Assembly (NCBI RefSeq): GCF_013266695.1
Contig: NZ_JABRXF010000002.1
Span: 248,001 to 312,000, forward strand
Origin: Hongsoonwoonella zoysiae
GTDB lineage: Bacteria; Pseudomonadota; Alphaproteobacteria; Rhizobiales; Stappiaceae
Reading direction: 5' to 3'
Length of the DNA stretch: 64,000 nucleotides
Below, piece after piece: positions 9,462 to 17,614 of this stretch. Both the position numbers and the translations under genes were made by a program. The stretch's first letter is position 1; every line of letters starts with the position of its first letter. The notes under the pieces are model-generated. The model saw only the letters and a program-made list of their open reading frames with translations. It was not told the DNA's origin and ran no database searches.

Positions 9462-11315
9462 ATGACCACGCGATCGTTTTCCATACCTGAACTTGCCGCC
9501 GCCCAGGCGCAAAAGCACGTCACCGTCAACGAAGCGCTTCGTGTCATCGACGCGGCCATGAACCTTGTCGTCACCTCGCGCGCGTTGACCGATCCGCCGG
9601 CCAACCCCGGCGATGGCGCGAAATACATACCGGCATCTCCTGCGGGCGGCGTTTGGGCGGGGCGCGAGAACGAGGTGGCGGCCTTCGTGAACGGGCTGTG
9701 GCGCTTCTTTTCGCCGGAAGTTGGCTGGCGCGCCTTTGACCAGGCGACGGGCAAGCTCGCGATCTGGGACGGGGCCGAGTGGAGCGACTTCGCAGGCGGC
9801 GGAACGCAACCGATGCTCGGCATCAACACGAATGCCGATGCCACGAACAGGCTTGCGGTCAAATCCGAAGCGGTGCTGTTCAGCTATGACGACGTTACGC
9901 CCGGAAGCGGCGACATTCGCTTCGTCATCAACAAGCTTGCCGCCGGCAATACCGCCTCGCTTCTTTTTCAGACCGGATATTCCGGCCGTGGCGAGATCGG
10001 CCTTGCCGGATCGGACGCGCTGGAAATGAAAGCCTCCGCCGACGGTATCGCCTTCGATGACGCCCTGTCGATCGATCCGATCGGCCACAATTTGCGGGTG
10101 ACGTTGAACGGTGCGGAACGCGGCCGATGGACGGATGCAGGCCTGGGCATCGGCACGACCAGTCCGGGCCTGCCGCTCGATGTCGCGGGTGGGGCAGTGC
10201 GGTTTCGAGGCGCGCCAAACGTCGAATTCCAGCTTCAGATGGTCGCCGACCTCGCCGCCGATCAGCAATGGACGCTTCGCCTGCCGACCGACGGGTCTTT
10301 GCGCATTCGCGATGCCAATGCGGGGACCGAGCCGCTTCTTGTCCAGGCCGGTGCGCCGACCAATGCCATCAGGATTCTGGCGAACGGCAATGTCGGCATC
10401 GGCTCGGCCGTTCCTTCGAACAGGCTCGAAGTCAGCGACCCGGAAGGCGTAGCGCTGCGCCTGGCGGCGACCGGCGGCAATGCGAGCTTCAATATCTCCG
10501 GGGCGAACACTGGCCTGACGCAGATCAACTTCGGCGATACCGATCAGTTCAATCCCGGCATCATCTCCTATGCCCATTCGAACGACAGCATGCTCCTCCG
10601 CTCCAAGGGCTTTATCGTCTTCCAGACGGGCGGAGCGGCCGAGCGGATGCGCATCGATGGCAACGGCAACGTCGGCATCGGCACGACGGTGCCGACCCAT
10701 ACCCTGGATGTCGTCGGCACCGCCCAGGTGTCGGCGCATATGGACATTGGCGCGGCGACGGGCGGGGCCAGCGCCGCCCGTATCGGTGCTGCGAGCGACA
10801 GGTTCTGGATTGCGCCGACCGACCGCGCGGGATCGTTCGTCTACGGAAAGGAATTCACCTTTGACGCCGCCGCCGATGGTATCTGGACCGCGGAAGGCGG
10901 ATTTCGCGTCACCGGCGGAACGCTTCGCGCCGATGGCGTCTACACTTCCACGACGGCCTCCGCCGCCAATGTTTTTGTCGCCTCCGACGGTACGCTCCAG
11001 CGCTCGACGTCCTCGGCGAAATACAAGACCGATATTCAGGATATGACCGCCCCAGAGCGCGATGTGCTCAACGCGCTTCGCCCGGTTTCCTATCTCTCAA
11101 CCTGCGGCGGCGATGACCCGAAACGCCGGCACTTCGGCCTGATCGCCGAAGAGGTGTTCGAGGTATCGCCCTCGCTCGTCCACCTTGGTGCGGACGGGGC
11201 GCCGGAAGGGGTGATGTACGAGCGGATCGTGCCGCATCTGATCGCCGGCCACAAAAACCATGAAGCGCGCATCGCCAAGCTCCACGAACGCGTGGAAGCA
11301 CTTGAAGCCGCCTGA
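9462..11315 (+). CDS. Phage tail-fibre-like protein: DUF2793 N-terminus, repeats, S74 chaperone domain
   Basis: The N-terminus (FSIPELAAAQAQKHVTVNEALRVIDA, then WRFFSPEVGWRAFDQATGKLAIWDG) matches the DUF2793 tail-protein module. The middle has several GNVGIGT-type repeats (GIGTTSPGLPLDVAG, NVGIGSAVPSNRLEV, NVGIGTTVPTHTLDV) that form trimeric beta structure. The C-terminal 100 residues are an intramolecular chaperone/peptidase S74 domain, with a candidate catalytic Ser-Lys pair in SSAKYK, at about Ser517 and Lys522 from the ATG at 9462. A GTG at 9456 is an alternative start. Autocleavage would release the chaperone after trimer folding. No other phage structural genes are near. Confidence 0.8.
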   Translation: MTTRSFSIPELAAAQAQKHVTVNEALRVIDAAMNLVVTSRALTDPPANPGDGAKYIPASPAGGVWAGRENEVAAFVNGLWRFFSPEVGWRAFDQATGKLAIWDGAEWSDFAGGGTQPMLGINTNADATNRLAVKSEAVLFSYDDVTPGSGDIRFVINKLAAGNTASLLFQTGYSGRGEIGLAGSDALEMKASADGIAFDDALSIDPIGHNLRVTLNGAERGRWTDAGLGIGTTSPGLPLDVAGGAVRFRGAPNVEFQLQMVADLAADQQWTLRLPTDGSLRIRDANAGTEPLLVQAGAPTNAIRILANGNVGIGSAVPSNRLEVSDPEGVALRLAATGGNASFNISGANTGLTQINFGDTDQFNPGIISYAHSNDSMLLRSKGFIVFQTGGAAERMRIDGNGNVGIGTTVPTHTLDVVGTAQVSAHMDIGAATGGASAARIGAASDRFWIAPTDRAGSFVYGKEFTFDAAADGIWTAEGGFRVTGGTLRADGVYTSTTASAANVFVASDGTLQRSTSSAKYKTDIQDMTAPERDVLNALRPVSYLSTCGGDDPKRRHFGLIAEEVFEVSPSLVHLGADGAPEGVMYERIVPHLIAGHKNHEARIAKLHERVEALEAA

Positions 11316-11387
11316 AACATCCAGCGCGACAACCTGCGTTCACGGGTTGCGGCGCGACAACATGCTGCGACAAAGGAAAGCCTTGTC

Positions 11388-11771
11388 ATGAAATTCATCG
11401 AACTGAAAAAACTGGGCACCGACCTTGAAACCCTCAACCGACGCCTGCAGGCGGGCGAAATCACGCAAGGCGAAGCCGAAGCGGAACTTGCTAGGAATGG
11501 CGCGCCCGCCGACTACCGCGTGCTGATCGGCGCGATCGTCAACCGCGTCGATCCGCAAAAGGGGATCGACTACGGCCAGATGAAACGCCGCTTCCGCATC
11601 GCCGACGCGCTGGAGGCGGCGGAGGGCGGCGTTCTGGCGCTGGAAGACGAAGACCACCGTCTGCTCGCCGATCTCGCGCAGATGCACCCCTGGGGCATCG
11701 TCGACCGCAACCTTGCGCAACTGGTGGAAGATATCCGCAACGCGGCTGGCGAGGCCGCGGTTCCACGGTAG
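11388..11771 (+). CDS. Hypothetical protein downstream of the tail-fibre-like gene
   Basis: A 127-residue soluble protein with no signal peptide. It is rich in charged helices, with a likely coiled segment (LGTDLETLNRRLQAGEITQGEAEAEL) at the start and a central IDYGQMKRRFRIADALEAAEGGVLALED block. It follows the S74-domain gene after 72 bases in the same direction and is probably cotranscribed, which suggests a phage-derived accessory or tail assembly role. I do not recognise a named family. Confidence 0.6.
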   Translation: MKFIELKKLGTDLETLNRRLQAGEITQGEAEAELARNGAPADYRVLIGAIVNRVDPQKGIDYGQMKRRFRIADALEAAEGGVLALEDEDHRLLADLAQMHPWGIVDRNLAQLVEDIRNAAGEAAVPR

Positions 11772-11781
11772 GGCCCGGTTT

Positions 11782-12075
11782 CTAACGGGAGCCGGTGAAC
11801 AGATCGTGGCGGCAGGCTTCGAGCGTTGCCTGAAGAATGCGCAGGCCGAGCCTCAGGCCTTCCGCCTCGACATCCATCGGTATTCCTTCCGTCACGGTTC
11901 CCTTGGCGCGCGTCATGAGGGTGTGGCAGAGCTGCTCGAACCAGATGCGCGCGTCTTCGCCATGCGCCTGCGCGCCTTCTTCGATCGCCTTGCGCAACGC
12001 GGGCTGCAGGACGGTGACGATCGCCGCCCAATGCTGGGGCGTCATGTCCTGGGGAAATTCGATATGCCAGTTCAT
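11782..12075 (-). CDS. Hypothetical protein
   Basis: From the ATG at 12075 the protein has 97 residues (MNWHIEFPQDMTPQHWAAIV). A frame open to a TTG at 12132 would add 19 residues, but neither start has a clear ribosome-binding site. The sequence is amphipathic and helical (LQPALRKAIEEGAQAHGEDARIWFEQL). It converges on the preceding hypothetical gene with a 10-base gap. The inverted-repeat element begins 86 bases upstream and may have altered its promoter. Function unknown. Confidence 0.5.
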   Translation of the reverse strand: MNWHIEFPQDMTPQHWAAIVTVLQPALRKAIEEGAQAHGEDARIWFEQLCHTLMTRAKGTVTEGIPMDVEAEGLRLGLRILQATLEACRHDLFTGSR

Positions 12076-12160
12076 GGAATTTGGAAGGCCGTTGATGGAG
12101 AAGATGAAAGTTGCGGCCCGATCGCGCCGCAATCGAAAGCACGAATTCAGTTTGTATCAC

Positions 12161-12425
12161 TAGGGTCAGGACCTATTAAATTGACGGAAATGGTATGAGC
12201 CGATTTGGTTGGGTACGAGGAGCAAGAACGCAGGAAACCGTCCGGTTTTCAAGGTTTTGCGACAAGGTAGCCGGCCAAATCGGCCATATCTTCCAGACAC
12301 CGAAACGGCTTCGACCTGCCTTGTCGAAGCGCCTGACCGGGTGGTCAACCCGCCCCGCGCACTTCTCCTGCATCTCTCTGCCGTTTCAGGTGCCATTTCC
12401 GTCAATTTAACAGGCCCCGACCCTA
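12161..12425. mobile_element. MITE-like element with 35-bp terminal inverted repeats
   Basis: The left end (12161-12195) and the reverse complement of the right end (12391-12425) agree at 31 of 35 positions; both begin TAGGGTC and contain TTAAATTGACGGAAATGG. All four differences are transitions. The 195-base interior has no convincing gene but has hairpins, such as GCTTCGAC-N7-GTCGAAGC near 12308 and AACCG-TC-CGGTT near 12238. The size and structure fit a non-autonomous miniature transposable element. No clear target-site duplication was found and no parent transposase is in the window. Confidence 0.7.
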
Positions 12426-12616
12426 ATCCTAGCGGATTCGCACGGACGATTGGCCGGGTCCGGAAGATTTATTCGCAAGGCCATCCATAGTTTGGCGAAA
12501 TCCGGTGCGAGTTTTTTGAGAAACTGCCGCACGGCCAAAATTTCGATGCCGGCCCGGCCTTGAACCGGACCGGACACGCCAGTGCCGAAATTACGCCGAA
12601 AGCGGAGGATGCCTAC

Positions 12617-12961
12617 TTATTTGTAGAGCCTTCCGCCGCTTGAAGTCTGATACTGGCCTGCATTCTTCGAGAAAGTGATGCACTTCTCCTTGCCCTTGCG
12701 TAGCTTCTTGTAACTGCTACAGAATTGGTCACCTTTGTACCACCATCTCCCGGTGTCTTTGGCAATACCCTTGACATTAGTGGTCACGCTTATCGTGCCA
12801 TCCGCTTTATAGGTAATCGTACCGCCGTATTTGCCCTCTTGCCATTTCCAGTTCGAGCCGACAATTTCCGATTTGAATGCCGCTTCTGTAATGGTTTCGG
12901 CGAGAGCTGCTGTATTTAAAATCCCAAATGGGATCACAAAGATAACTGCTGCAAATCGCAT
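12617..12961 (-). CDS. Small secreted protein of unknown function
   Basis: A signal peptide (MRFAAVIFVIPFGILNTAALA) is followed by about 93 residues with two cysteines (QFCSSY and EKCITF) that could form a disulfide. The core looks like a small beta-barrel (NWKWQEGKYGGTITYKADGTI, GRWWYKGDQFC), reminiscent of DUF995-type rhizobial proteins, though this match is tentative. AGGAGG sits five bases before the ATG. Its upstream region is strongly AT-rich, so the gene may be a recent arrival. A periplasmic location is predicted. Confidence 0.72.
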   Translation of the reverse strand: MRFAAVIFVIPFGILNTAALAETITEAAFKSEIVGSNWKWQEGKYGGTITYKADGTISVTTNVKGIAKDTGRWWYKGDQFCSSYKKLRKGKEKCITFSKNAGQYQTSSGGRLYK

Positions 12962-13288
12962 GCTATCCTCCTAAAATAGTACAATAATATTATAATATAG
13001 TTTGGGGTATTTGATAAAATACGCTCCAAACTCTGATAAATATAACAATGAACTGGACAATAAGAAATGCATTATTAAAAATAATTGTGGCTTTATTTGT
13101 AAAAAATAGATGGCTGCGCTTGGAGGTCGTAATGATTGAGGCCTTCCTCGTAATTGAGTGTGCGGAGAATGCGGCCGGCACGGACGCACGCCATTGACAG
13201 GGCGGATTTGCGGAGAAATAAACAAACCGGCGAGCGCCTCATCGCGGGCGCCCGTGTTTTCGGATGATTTGACGGGATCAAACGCAAG
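12962..13288. other. AT-rich intergenic region
   Basis: The first 140 bases are much richer in A+T than the surroundings and probably hold the promoter of the small secreted protein read leftward. No RNA gene or convincing open frame is seen in the remainder. Confidence 0.4.
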
Positions 13289-13594
13289 ATGGTTGCACGG
13301 ATCTACCGCCCGGCGAAGACGGCCATGCAGTCCGGCAAGGGCAAGACGCATCAATGGGTGCTCGATTTCGAGCCGGAACAGCCGCGCTCCATCGAACCGC
13401 TGATGGGCTATACGTCCTCCTCGGACATGAAGCAGCAGATCCGCCTTCGTTTCGAGACGAAGGACGAGGCGATCTCCTATGCCAAGCGAAACGGAATTCC
13501 CTTCCGCGTGGAAGAGGCGCAAGACCGCCGGATCCCGAAGATCGCCTATTCGGACAATTTCAAATACGACCGCTACATGCCCTGGACGCACTGA
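13289..13594 (+). CDS. NADH dehydrogenase complex I accessory subunit, NDUFS4 family
   Basis: ETC complex I subunit conserved region (the 18-kDa NDUFS4/AQDQ family), an accessory subunit shared by Alphaproteobacteria and mitochondria. The diagnostic segments are MVARIYRPAKTAMQSGKGKTHQWVLDFEP, MGYTSSSDMKQQIRLRF, KDEAISYAKRNGIPFRVEE and a C-terminal NFKYDRYMPWTH. The length of 101 residues is typical. In this class the gene commonly stands apart from the main nuo operon, as here. tRNA-Arg follows 64 bases downstream. Confidence 0.92.
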   Translation: MVARIYRPAKTAMQSGKGKTHQWVLDFEPEQPRSIEPLMGYTSSSDMKQQIRLRFETKDEAISYAKRNGIPFRVEEAQDRRIPKIAYSDNFKYDRYMPWTH

Positions 13595-13658
13595 GCGTCC
13601 GCTCCGGCGCATGCCGCGCGACAGCGCCGGACGCACGCGTTTTCGCACCGCGCAAAAC

Positions 13659-13735
13659 GGCCCCGTAGCTCAGTTGGATAGAGCACCGGCCTTCTAAGCC
13701 GATGGTCGCAGGTTCGAATCCTGCCGGGGTCGCCA
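13659..13735 (+). tRNA. tRNA-Arg (anticodon TCT)
   Basis: Acceptor GGCCCCG pairs with CGGGGTC (one G-U), the D-arm is AGCTCAGTTGGATAGAGC, the anticodon stem CCGGC-CTTCTAA-GCCGA carries TCT, the T-arm is GCAGGTTCGAATCCTGC, and CCA is encoded. A run of six T follows shortly after. Length 77. Confidence 0.95.
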
Positions 13736-13947
13736 ATTTTTTCAAGAACTTATCGCGCAACTTGCGTGCCGATTACGAGGCGCCGCCCACGGCCTGGCTT
13801 TCGGCGAGGTAATGACGGTGCAGTATTGCGTCCACATGCTTCGGGGAATGACCGAAGCGATGCGATGTACCCCGTTTGCGTGCGTGACCGAAGGCGGCCC
13901 GAACGACGGGCGAAAAGCTCAGAATCAAAGTTGGGTTGCGTGTCCCT

Positions 13948-14742
13948 TTATTCCGGTTTTGTGATCGTATAGGGCCACTTCAGATAGAACTCGAAAATCC
14001 GTTTGGCGCTAAGAAAGCCGATCTGCTTTCCATCGGCCTTCCAGTTTAAAAACGAATGGCCGCTGAACACCTTGTCAGCGTAGAGCAGGAAGCGCCTGTC
14101 GTACTCACGCAAGCCGACCTTCCAGACGGGGCGACGAACGACCTTCGTTCGGAAAATGCGCCGCCTCTTTTTGAAGAGATCGGCCTCCATCTTGATCGCA
14201 TTTCTGTTGACAGGAGACAGATAGCGCCCTCGTTTCAGAAGCAGTAAACGTTCTTCAGCGTCGCGGCGATAGTGAAACGCATCTTCATCGTCGTTATCTG
14301 TAAATGTTTCCAGCCGGTGCTCCCAAAATTTCTTGTAGGCCGTATCGAGGCGGCGAAGATGCTCGCGACGGGGGACGATTTCACCGGCTTCGAGGTCACC
14401 ATCAGCATTCGCGAGGACGGCACCGTCTTCACCAAGCCATGACACCACCTTGCCTGTGATGCGCTTAAAAAAAGGCGCTCGGCGTGCGTATGCTGCCCGG
14501 TTTGCCGAGCGGCGCTTGAGCGCGGCCACTTGCTCCGGCGTCAACGGTTGAACCGGAGCTGCCGGTGCAATGACTGTCTGTGCCGAGGAATCTCTGCCTT
14601 TTGGCGGAATGTATGGTGCAGGCGGCGTATACGGCTGATGGCACTGGGCGCCGAGCGAACTGTGGAAGTTGTATCCCACGCCGGTAGCCTGCCCTACAAT
14701 AAAATCCCCAAGGCCGCCGTCGTCGGTATACTGAGTACCCAT
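13948..14742 (-). CDS. Hypothetical protein, basic, no known domain
   Basis: A 264-residue protein. The N-terminal 75 residues are Gly/Pro-rich (PYTPPAPYIPPKGRDSS); the rest is strongly basic and charged (RRREHLRR, LFKKRRRIFRTKVVRRPVWK). There is no signal peptide or membrane segment. The C-terminal part (FLLYADKVFSGHSFLNWKADGKQIGFLSAKRIFEFYLKWP) may be a small folded domain. It lies in the accessory stretch after tRNA-Arg with no operon partner. I do not recognise a family; it could be phage-derived or a DNA- or RNA-associated protein. Confidence 0.55.
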   Translation of the reverse strand: MGTQYTDDGGLGDFIVGQATGVGYNFHSSLGAQCHQPYTPPAPYIPPKGRDSSAQTVIAPAAPVQPLTPEQVAALKRRSANRAAYARRAPFFKRITGKVVSWLGEDGAVLANADGDLEAGEIVPRREHLRRLDTAYKKFWEHRLETFTDNDDEDAFHYRRDAEERLLLLKRGRYLSPVNRNAIKMEADLFKKRRRIFRTKVVRRPVWKVGLREYDRRFLLYADKVFSGHSFLNWKADGKQIGFLSAKRIFEFYLKWPYTITKPE

Positions 14743-14918
14743 GACAACTGCTCCAATATTTTAATTGGGATAACTCGAATTCTACCAGAATTACGCTGAA
14801 CTGTCGCCTTGCGATGGTCGAGGGCAAGCGGTTGATATTCAACTGCGGCTTTGCTTGCCGTGGGCCATTGCCCGATCTGCGAAGCGCCCATCATTGAAGG
14901 GATGGGGAGGATTTCGCT

Positions 14919-15047
14919 ATGCGTATGATCGTCCTGGCAGCGATGTTGATATTGGCGGCGTGCCAGACCATGCAGGCCACGCCATCCATCTTGCAGCCAA
15001 TCGCCCCGGCGACAGACGGAAACGGGAATGGCGGTGGCGGTTATTGA
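14919..15047 (+). CDS. Small lipoprotein, 42 residues
   Basis: A short frame starting MRMIVLAAMLILAACQTMQA has a clear lipobox (ILAAC), so Cys15 is the predicted lipidated residue. The mature part is only about 28 residues and ends in a Gly-rich GNGNGGGGY tail. GGGGAGG stands eight bases before the ATG. Small orphan lipoproteins of this kind are common and easily missed. No function is known. Confidence 0.6.
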   Translation: MRMIVLAAMLILAACQTMQATPSILQPIAPATDGNGNGGGGY

Positions 15048-15157
15048 TCGCGGACCGCATACCGTCTCCACGCGTGTGGCGGGAGCTACGAGGGGCGATC
15101 GACCAGGCATCCATGTCTGGCTAGCATGATCGCCCGGGCTTGAAGAGGAGCGATGAA

Positions 15158-15373
15158 ATGTCGGATCATGTCTACAAGCTGGTCGATCTGGTCGGAACGT
15201 CCCCCAGCAGCATCGAAGAGGCCATCAACAACGCGATCTCCAGGGCGAATGAAACGATCCGCAACCTTCGCTGGTACGAGGTCGTTCAGATCCGCGGCCA
15301 TGTGGAAGGCGGCAAGACGGACCACTACCAGGTGGTGTTGAAGGCTGCATTCACGCTGGAGCCTGGCGGCTGA
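15158..15373 (+). CDS. Dodecin family flavin-binding protein
   Basis: Dodecins are dodecameric proteins that store or buffer flavins. The sequence [27 protein letters not shown], the aromatic [16 protein letters not shown] and the final [13 protein letters not shown] match the family along its full 71 residues, including the Trp that stacks on flavin. The ATG at 15158 is preferred because GAGGAG lies eight bases before it. Its 3' end overlaps the convergent HNH nuclease gene by about 49 bases. Confidence 0.92.
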   Translation: MSDHVYKLVDLVGTSPSSIEEAINNAISRANETIRNLRWYEVVQIRGHVEGGKTDHYQVVLKAAFTLEPGG

Positions 15374-15744
15374 GCGGGGCGAGCTTTTTCAGAGAGGCCT
15401 GAAACCCATCTATGCCATTTGCCGGCCGCGAGCCTTCTTCTGGCTTTCAAGGCATATGAGCCCGGCTCCATCGGAGTTTTGGCCTTATGCCGTGTGGCGT
15501 TGCAGAACAGGCAAGCGGCGACGATGTTGGAAGCCTGATCCTTGCCGCCGTCGCTTCTCGGGTGGAGATGCTCCGCGGTGCATCGGAAGAAGTCGGCAGA
15601 CTGTCTTGACAATTCGTGCGTTCGGACGAAGGCATCGAAGCTGCCGGGCTCCCACATGGGCGAGCGGCAGTAAAAGCATCTGCCATTTTGGGCTTTGAAT
15701 TTCTTTTTGCGGATCGACTGTATCTTCTTGCACATATTGCACAC
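15325..15744 (-). CDS. HNH endonuclease-like protein
   Basis: It contains a classic HNH/McrA zinc fold: CFYC near residue 23, then [32 protein letters not shown], giving paired cysteines and the His-Asn-His set. The N-terminus has an extra CNMC. At 139 residues it is a stand-alone nuclease domain, as found in phages and small selfish elements. The GTG at 15744 or the ATG at 15735 may be the start. No restriction or methylation partner is adjacent. Confidence 0.8.
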   Translation of the reverse strand: MCNMCKKIQSIRKKKFKAQNGRCFYCRSPMWEPGSFDAFVRTHELSRQSADFFRCTAEHLHPRSDGGKDQASNIVAACLFCNATRHKAKTPMEPGSYALKARRRLAAGKWHRWVSGLSEKARPAQPPGSSVNAAFNTTW

Positions 15745-16095
15745 TCACTTCGAAAGGTTCGGCGGAAACGAAAGCCCGTTTCCTCGCCCGTTTGTTCGAA
15801 GTGGATGCGCAGCGGTACCTATCACCGCTCCTCGGTTGGGAGCTAAACTCGCGCAAGACGGCGTCAATAATAACGCCACTCCACAGTCCCTTGACGGTAG
15901 GCCGCCGCAATAAGTCGACCCTTACAGAAGCCGCAACCGGCCTCCAAGCGATTGATGAGCAATCGCTTCCGCAATGTCAGAATAATCAAGAATCTATAAA
16001 AATAAAATAGCTTATGAAGTGAGCGCATTGATTTGTGTAATTCTACATAATTTAACAATGGAGATCAGTTTCAGTATCAATTTACTCTACGGAAT
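15745..16095. other. Intergenic region with an AT-rich half
   Basis: No gene is supported. The half nearest the thermonuclease-like gene (about 15980-16095) is AT-rich and probably carries its promoter. No repeats or RNA structures stand out. Confidence 0.4.
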
Positions 16096-16734
16096 ATGCG
16101 TAGAGATAAATTGCCGCCCAACGTCTATCGGTTCGAGCGCCGGAGCCAGAGAGCGGGCCGGCGCACCAGAAAGCGCAATGCCGCCAGGCGCAGGCCCAAG
16201 GGGCCGCCGCCGTGGCTTCCTCTCGCCGCCCTGGTGGCATTCGGCGCCATTGCCGTCGTCCTGTTCGACGAAGGTTTCCGCTCGTGGACATTCACCCAAT
16301 CCGGCGCGGCCGGGCCGGCGCTTGAGGGCCGGGCATCCGTCATCGACGGAGATACGATCGAGATCCGTGGCGAGCGTGTCCGCTTCAACGGCATCGACGC
16401 GCCCGAGTCCCGCCAATTGTGCCGGGATGGGGGAGGGCGCGCCTACCGCTGCGGAGCGGTGGCCGCGAACGCTCTGGCGCGCTTTCTGTCCGCGTCTAGT
16501 CCGACCCGCTGCAACTACGTCAACCGCGACCGTTATGGCCGTTTCGTGGGAGATTGTTACAGGGCGGACGGGCGGAGCGTGGCGTCATGGCTGGTGCGCA
16601 GCGGCCACGCGCTGGACTGGCCGCGCTATAGCGGAGGAAAATATGCACGCCAAGAGCGGGCCGCAAAGGCGGAGCGCGCCGGCATCTGGCAAGGGACGTT
16701 CGAGCGGCCGTGGGAATGGCGGCGAAGAAACTGA
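16096..16734 (+). CDS. Membrane-anchored thermonuclease-like (SNase) protein
   Basis: The first 45 residues are very basic and are followed by a single membrane segment (LPLAALVAFGAIAVVLF, about residues 42-58), giving a cytoplasmic N-terminus and outward SNase domain. The domain shows VIDGDTIEIRGERVRFNGIDAPES, the calcium-binding and first catalytic Arg region, then YGRFVGDCY and AGIWQGTFE. Four cysteines in the domain may form disulfides. Related anchored nucleases are common in rhizobia and may degrade extracellular DNA or RNA. Confidence 0.85.
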   Translation: MRRDKLPPNVYRFERRSQRAGRRTRKRNAARRRPKGPPPWLPLAALVAFGAIAVVLFDEGFRSWTFTQSGAAGPALEGRASVIDGDTIEIRGERVRFNGIDAPESRQLCRDGGGRAYRCGAVAANALARFLSASSPTRCNYVNRDRYGRFVGDCYRADGRSVASWLVRSGHALDWPRYSGGKYARQERAAKAERAGIWQGTFERPWEWRRRN

Positions 16735-16828
16735 CGCAGGGCGGGCGCAGGCGGGGGAACGTGCTTCCGGTCGAGCAGTTTTCTCGCTAAGGTGACTATC
16801 TCGTGAGCATTTTTATTATATATTAACC

Positions 16829-16849
16829 ATGCAATTGCATCCTGGATGC
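16829..16849. promoter_or_regulatory. Two overlapping palindromes upstream of a small membrane protein gene
   Basis: ATGCAATTGCAT (16829-16840) is a perfect 12-bp palindrome, and GCATCC-T-GGATGC (16837-16849) is a second perfect one sharing four bases with it. They lie 50-70 bases before the next start. A protein-binding site is likely but unproven. Confidence 0.35.
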
Positions 16850-16899
16850 CTTAGTGGAAGCGGATTTTCACACAATTTCGAGGCGATTGGAGCTAGTCG

Positions 16900-17091
16900 A
16901 TGAAATATGTGATCTGTTCCATCATCGCCGGCCAGATACTCACGACGCCGGAACTCGGCCTCCTTTTCGTTCTGTGGGTGCTTGCTTTCCTCTATTTGAT
17001 TGCCGCCGTTTCCAACATGCGTGCGGATTTTGGGCGCGCCGGTAAACTCTCCCTACTCGAAGCGCGGATTTCGACCGAAGCTCGACGTTAG
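16900..17091 (+). CDS. Small hydrophobic membrane protein
   Basis: A 63-residue frame with a GGAG seven bases before its ATG. About residues 3-40 are hydrophobic (ICSIIAGQIL, then LGLLFVLWVLAFLYLIAAV) and could make one or two membrane spans; the C-terminus is charged. It converges on cpaA at the end of the left pilus arm with a 21-base gap. No family was recognised. The alternative is that it is non-coding, but the codon pattern and hydrophobic design favour a gene. Confidence 0.45.
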   Translation: MKYVICSIIAGQILTTPELGLLFVLWVLAFLYLIAAVSNMRADFGRAGKLSLLEARISTEARR

Positions 17092-17112
17092 AGCGATTTC
17101 CATAAAAGCAAG

Positions 17113-17604
17113 CTAGAAGACGGTATTCGCGGCAAGAGCCACCGCGGAGGCAACGGCTATCGGCACGCCGTAAGGAACCTTGCGCATTTCTATCAGTTCG
17201 GAAAGGCGGGTGCCCATGGGGCCGAGCGAAACGAGAGAAACGCTGACAAACGGCAGCCAATAATAAAGCGCGGCGAAGAGCAGCGCGCAGCCCAAAAGCG
17301 CAAGAGCGAAAATCAGCGCCGACTGAAATCCGCAGATCAACCCGCCAACGGCCAGGAACTTCACGTCGCCGGCGCCGAGCTTTCCCGCCAGCCACAGGGG
17401 AAAGGACATCAGGAAGAAAATGGCGCCCATGCCAAGGTGAGGGAGCGCCTGCGCATAATCGGCGGCAAGCCAGATGGCGAGAATCCCCAGAAGGATCAGG
17501 ATGTCGTTGTTCCTGATCTTCAATGTGGTGAAATCGCTCCACAAGATGCGCGCCAGCCACACGCAGGCGGCCAGCGCCGAAAGAATGCGCAAGGTCTCAA
17601 GCAA
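17113..17604 (-). CDS. cpaA: Prepilin peptidase of the Tad/Cpa pilus
   Basis: Type IV prepilin peptidase (A24 family, TadV/CpaA) that cleaves the Flp leader in the inner membrane. Two catalytic aspartates are visible: Asp24 in WSDFTTLKIRN and Asp80 in KLGAGDVKF, the GxGD motif. The protein is almost wholly hydrophobic with about five or six membrane segments and lacks the methylase domain, as expected for CpaA. It is the last gene of the leftward arm cpaF-tadB-tadC-tadD-cpaA, instead of standing beside flp as in many relatives. Confidence 0.93.
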   Translation of the reverse strand: MLETLRILSALAACVWLARILWSDFTTLKIRNNDILILLGILAIWLAADYAQALPHLGMGAIFFLMSFPLWLAGKLGAGDVKFLAVGGLICGFQSALIFALALLGCALLFAALYYWLPFVSVSLVSLGPMGTRLSELIEMRKVPYGVPIAVASAVALAANTVF

Positions 17605-17614
17605 GAGAAAACCT

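Noticed and set aside
9426-10739. Minus-strand frame of 437 codons opposite the tail-fibre-like gene
   Set aside because: Shadow of a well-supported repeat protein; no start site or domain.
12166-12490. Several frames of 60-90 codons on both strands inside the inverted-repeat element
   Set aside because: They overlap one another, cross the repeat ends and look like no protein family; the repeat structure explains the region.
13659-17100. Genomic island integrated at tRNA-Arg
   Set aside because: The genes after it are accessory in type, but no integrase and no second copy of the tRNA 3' end were seen.
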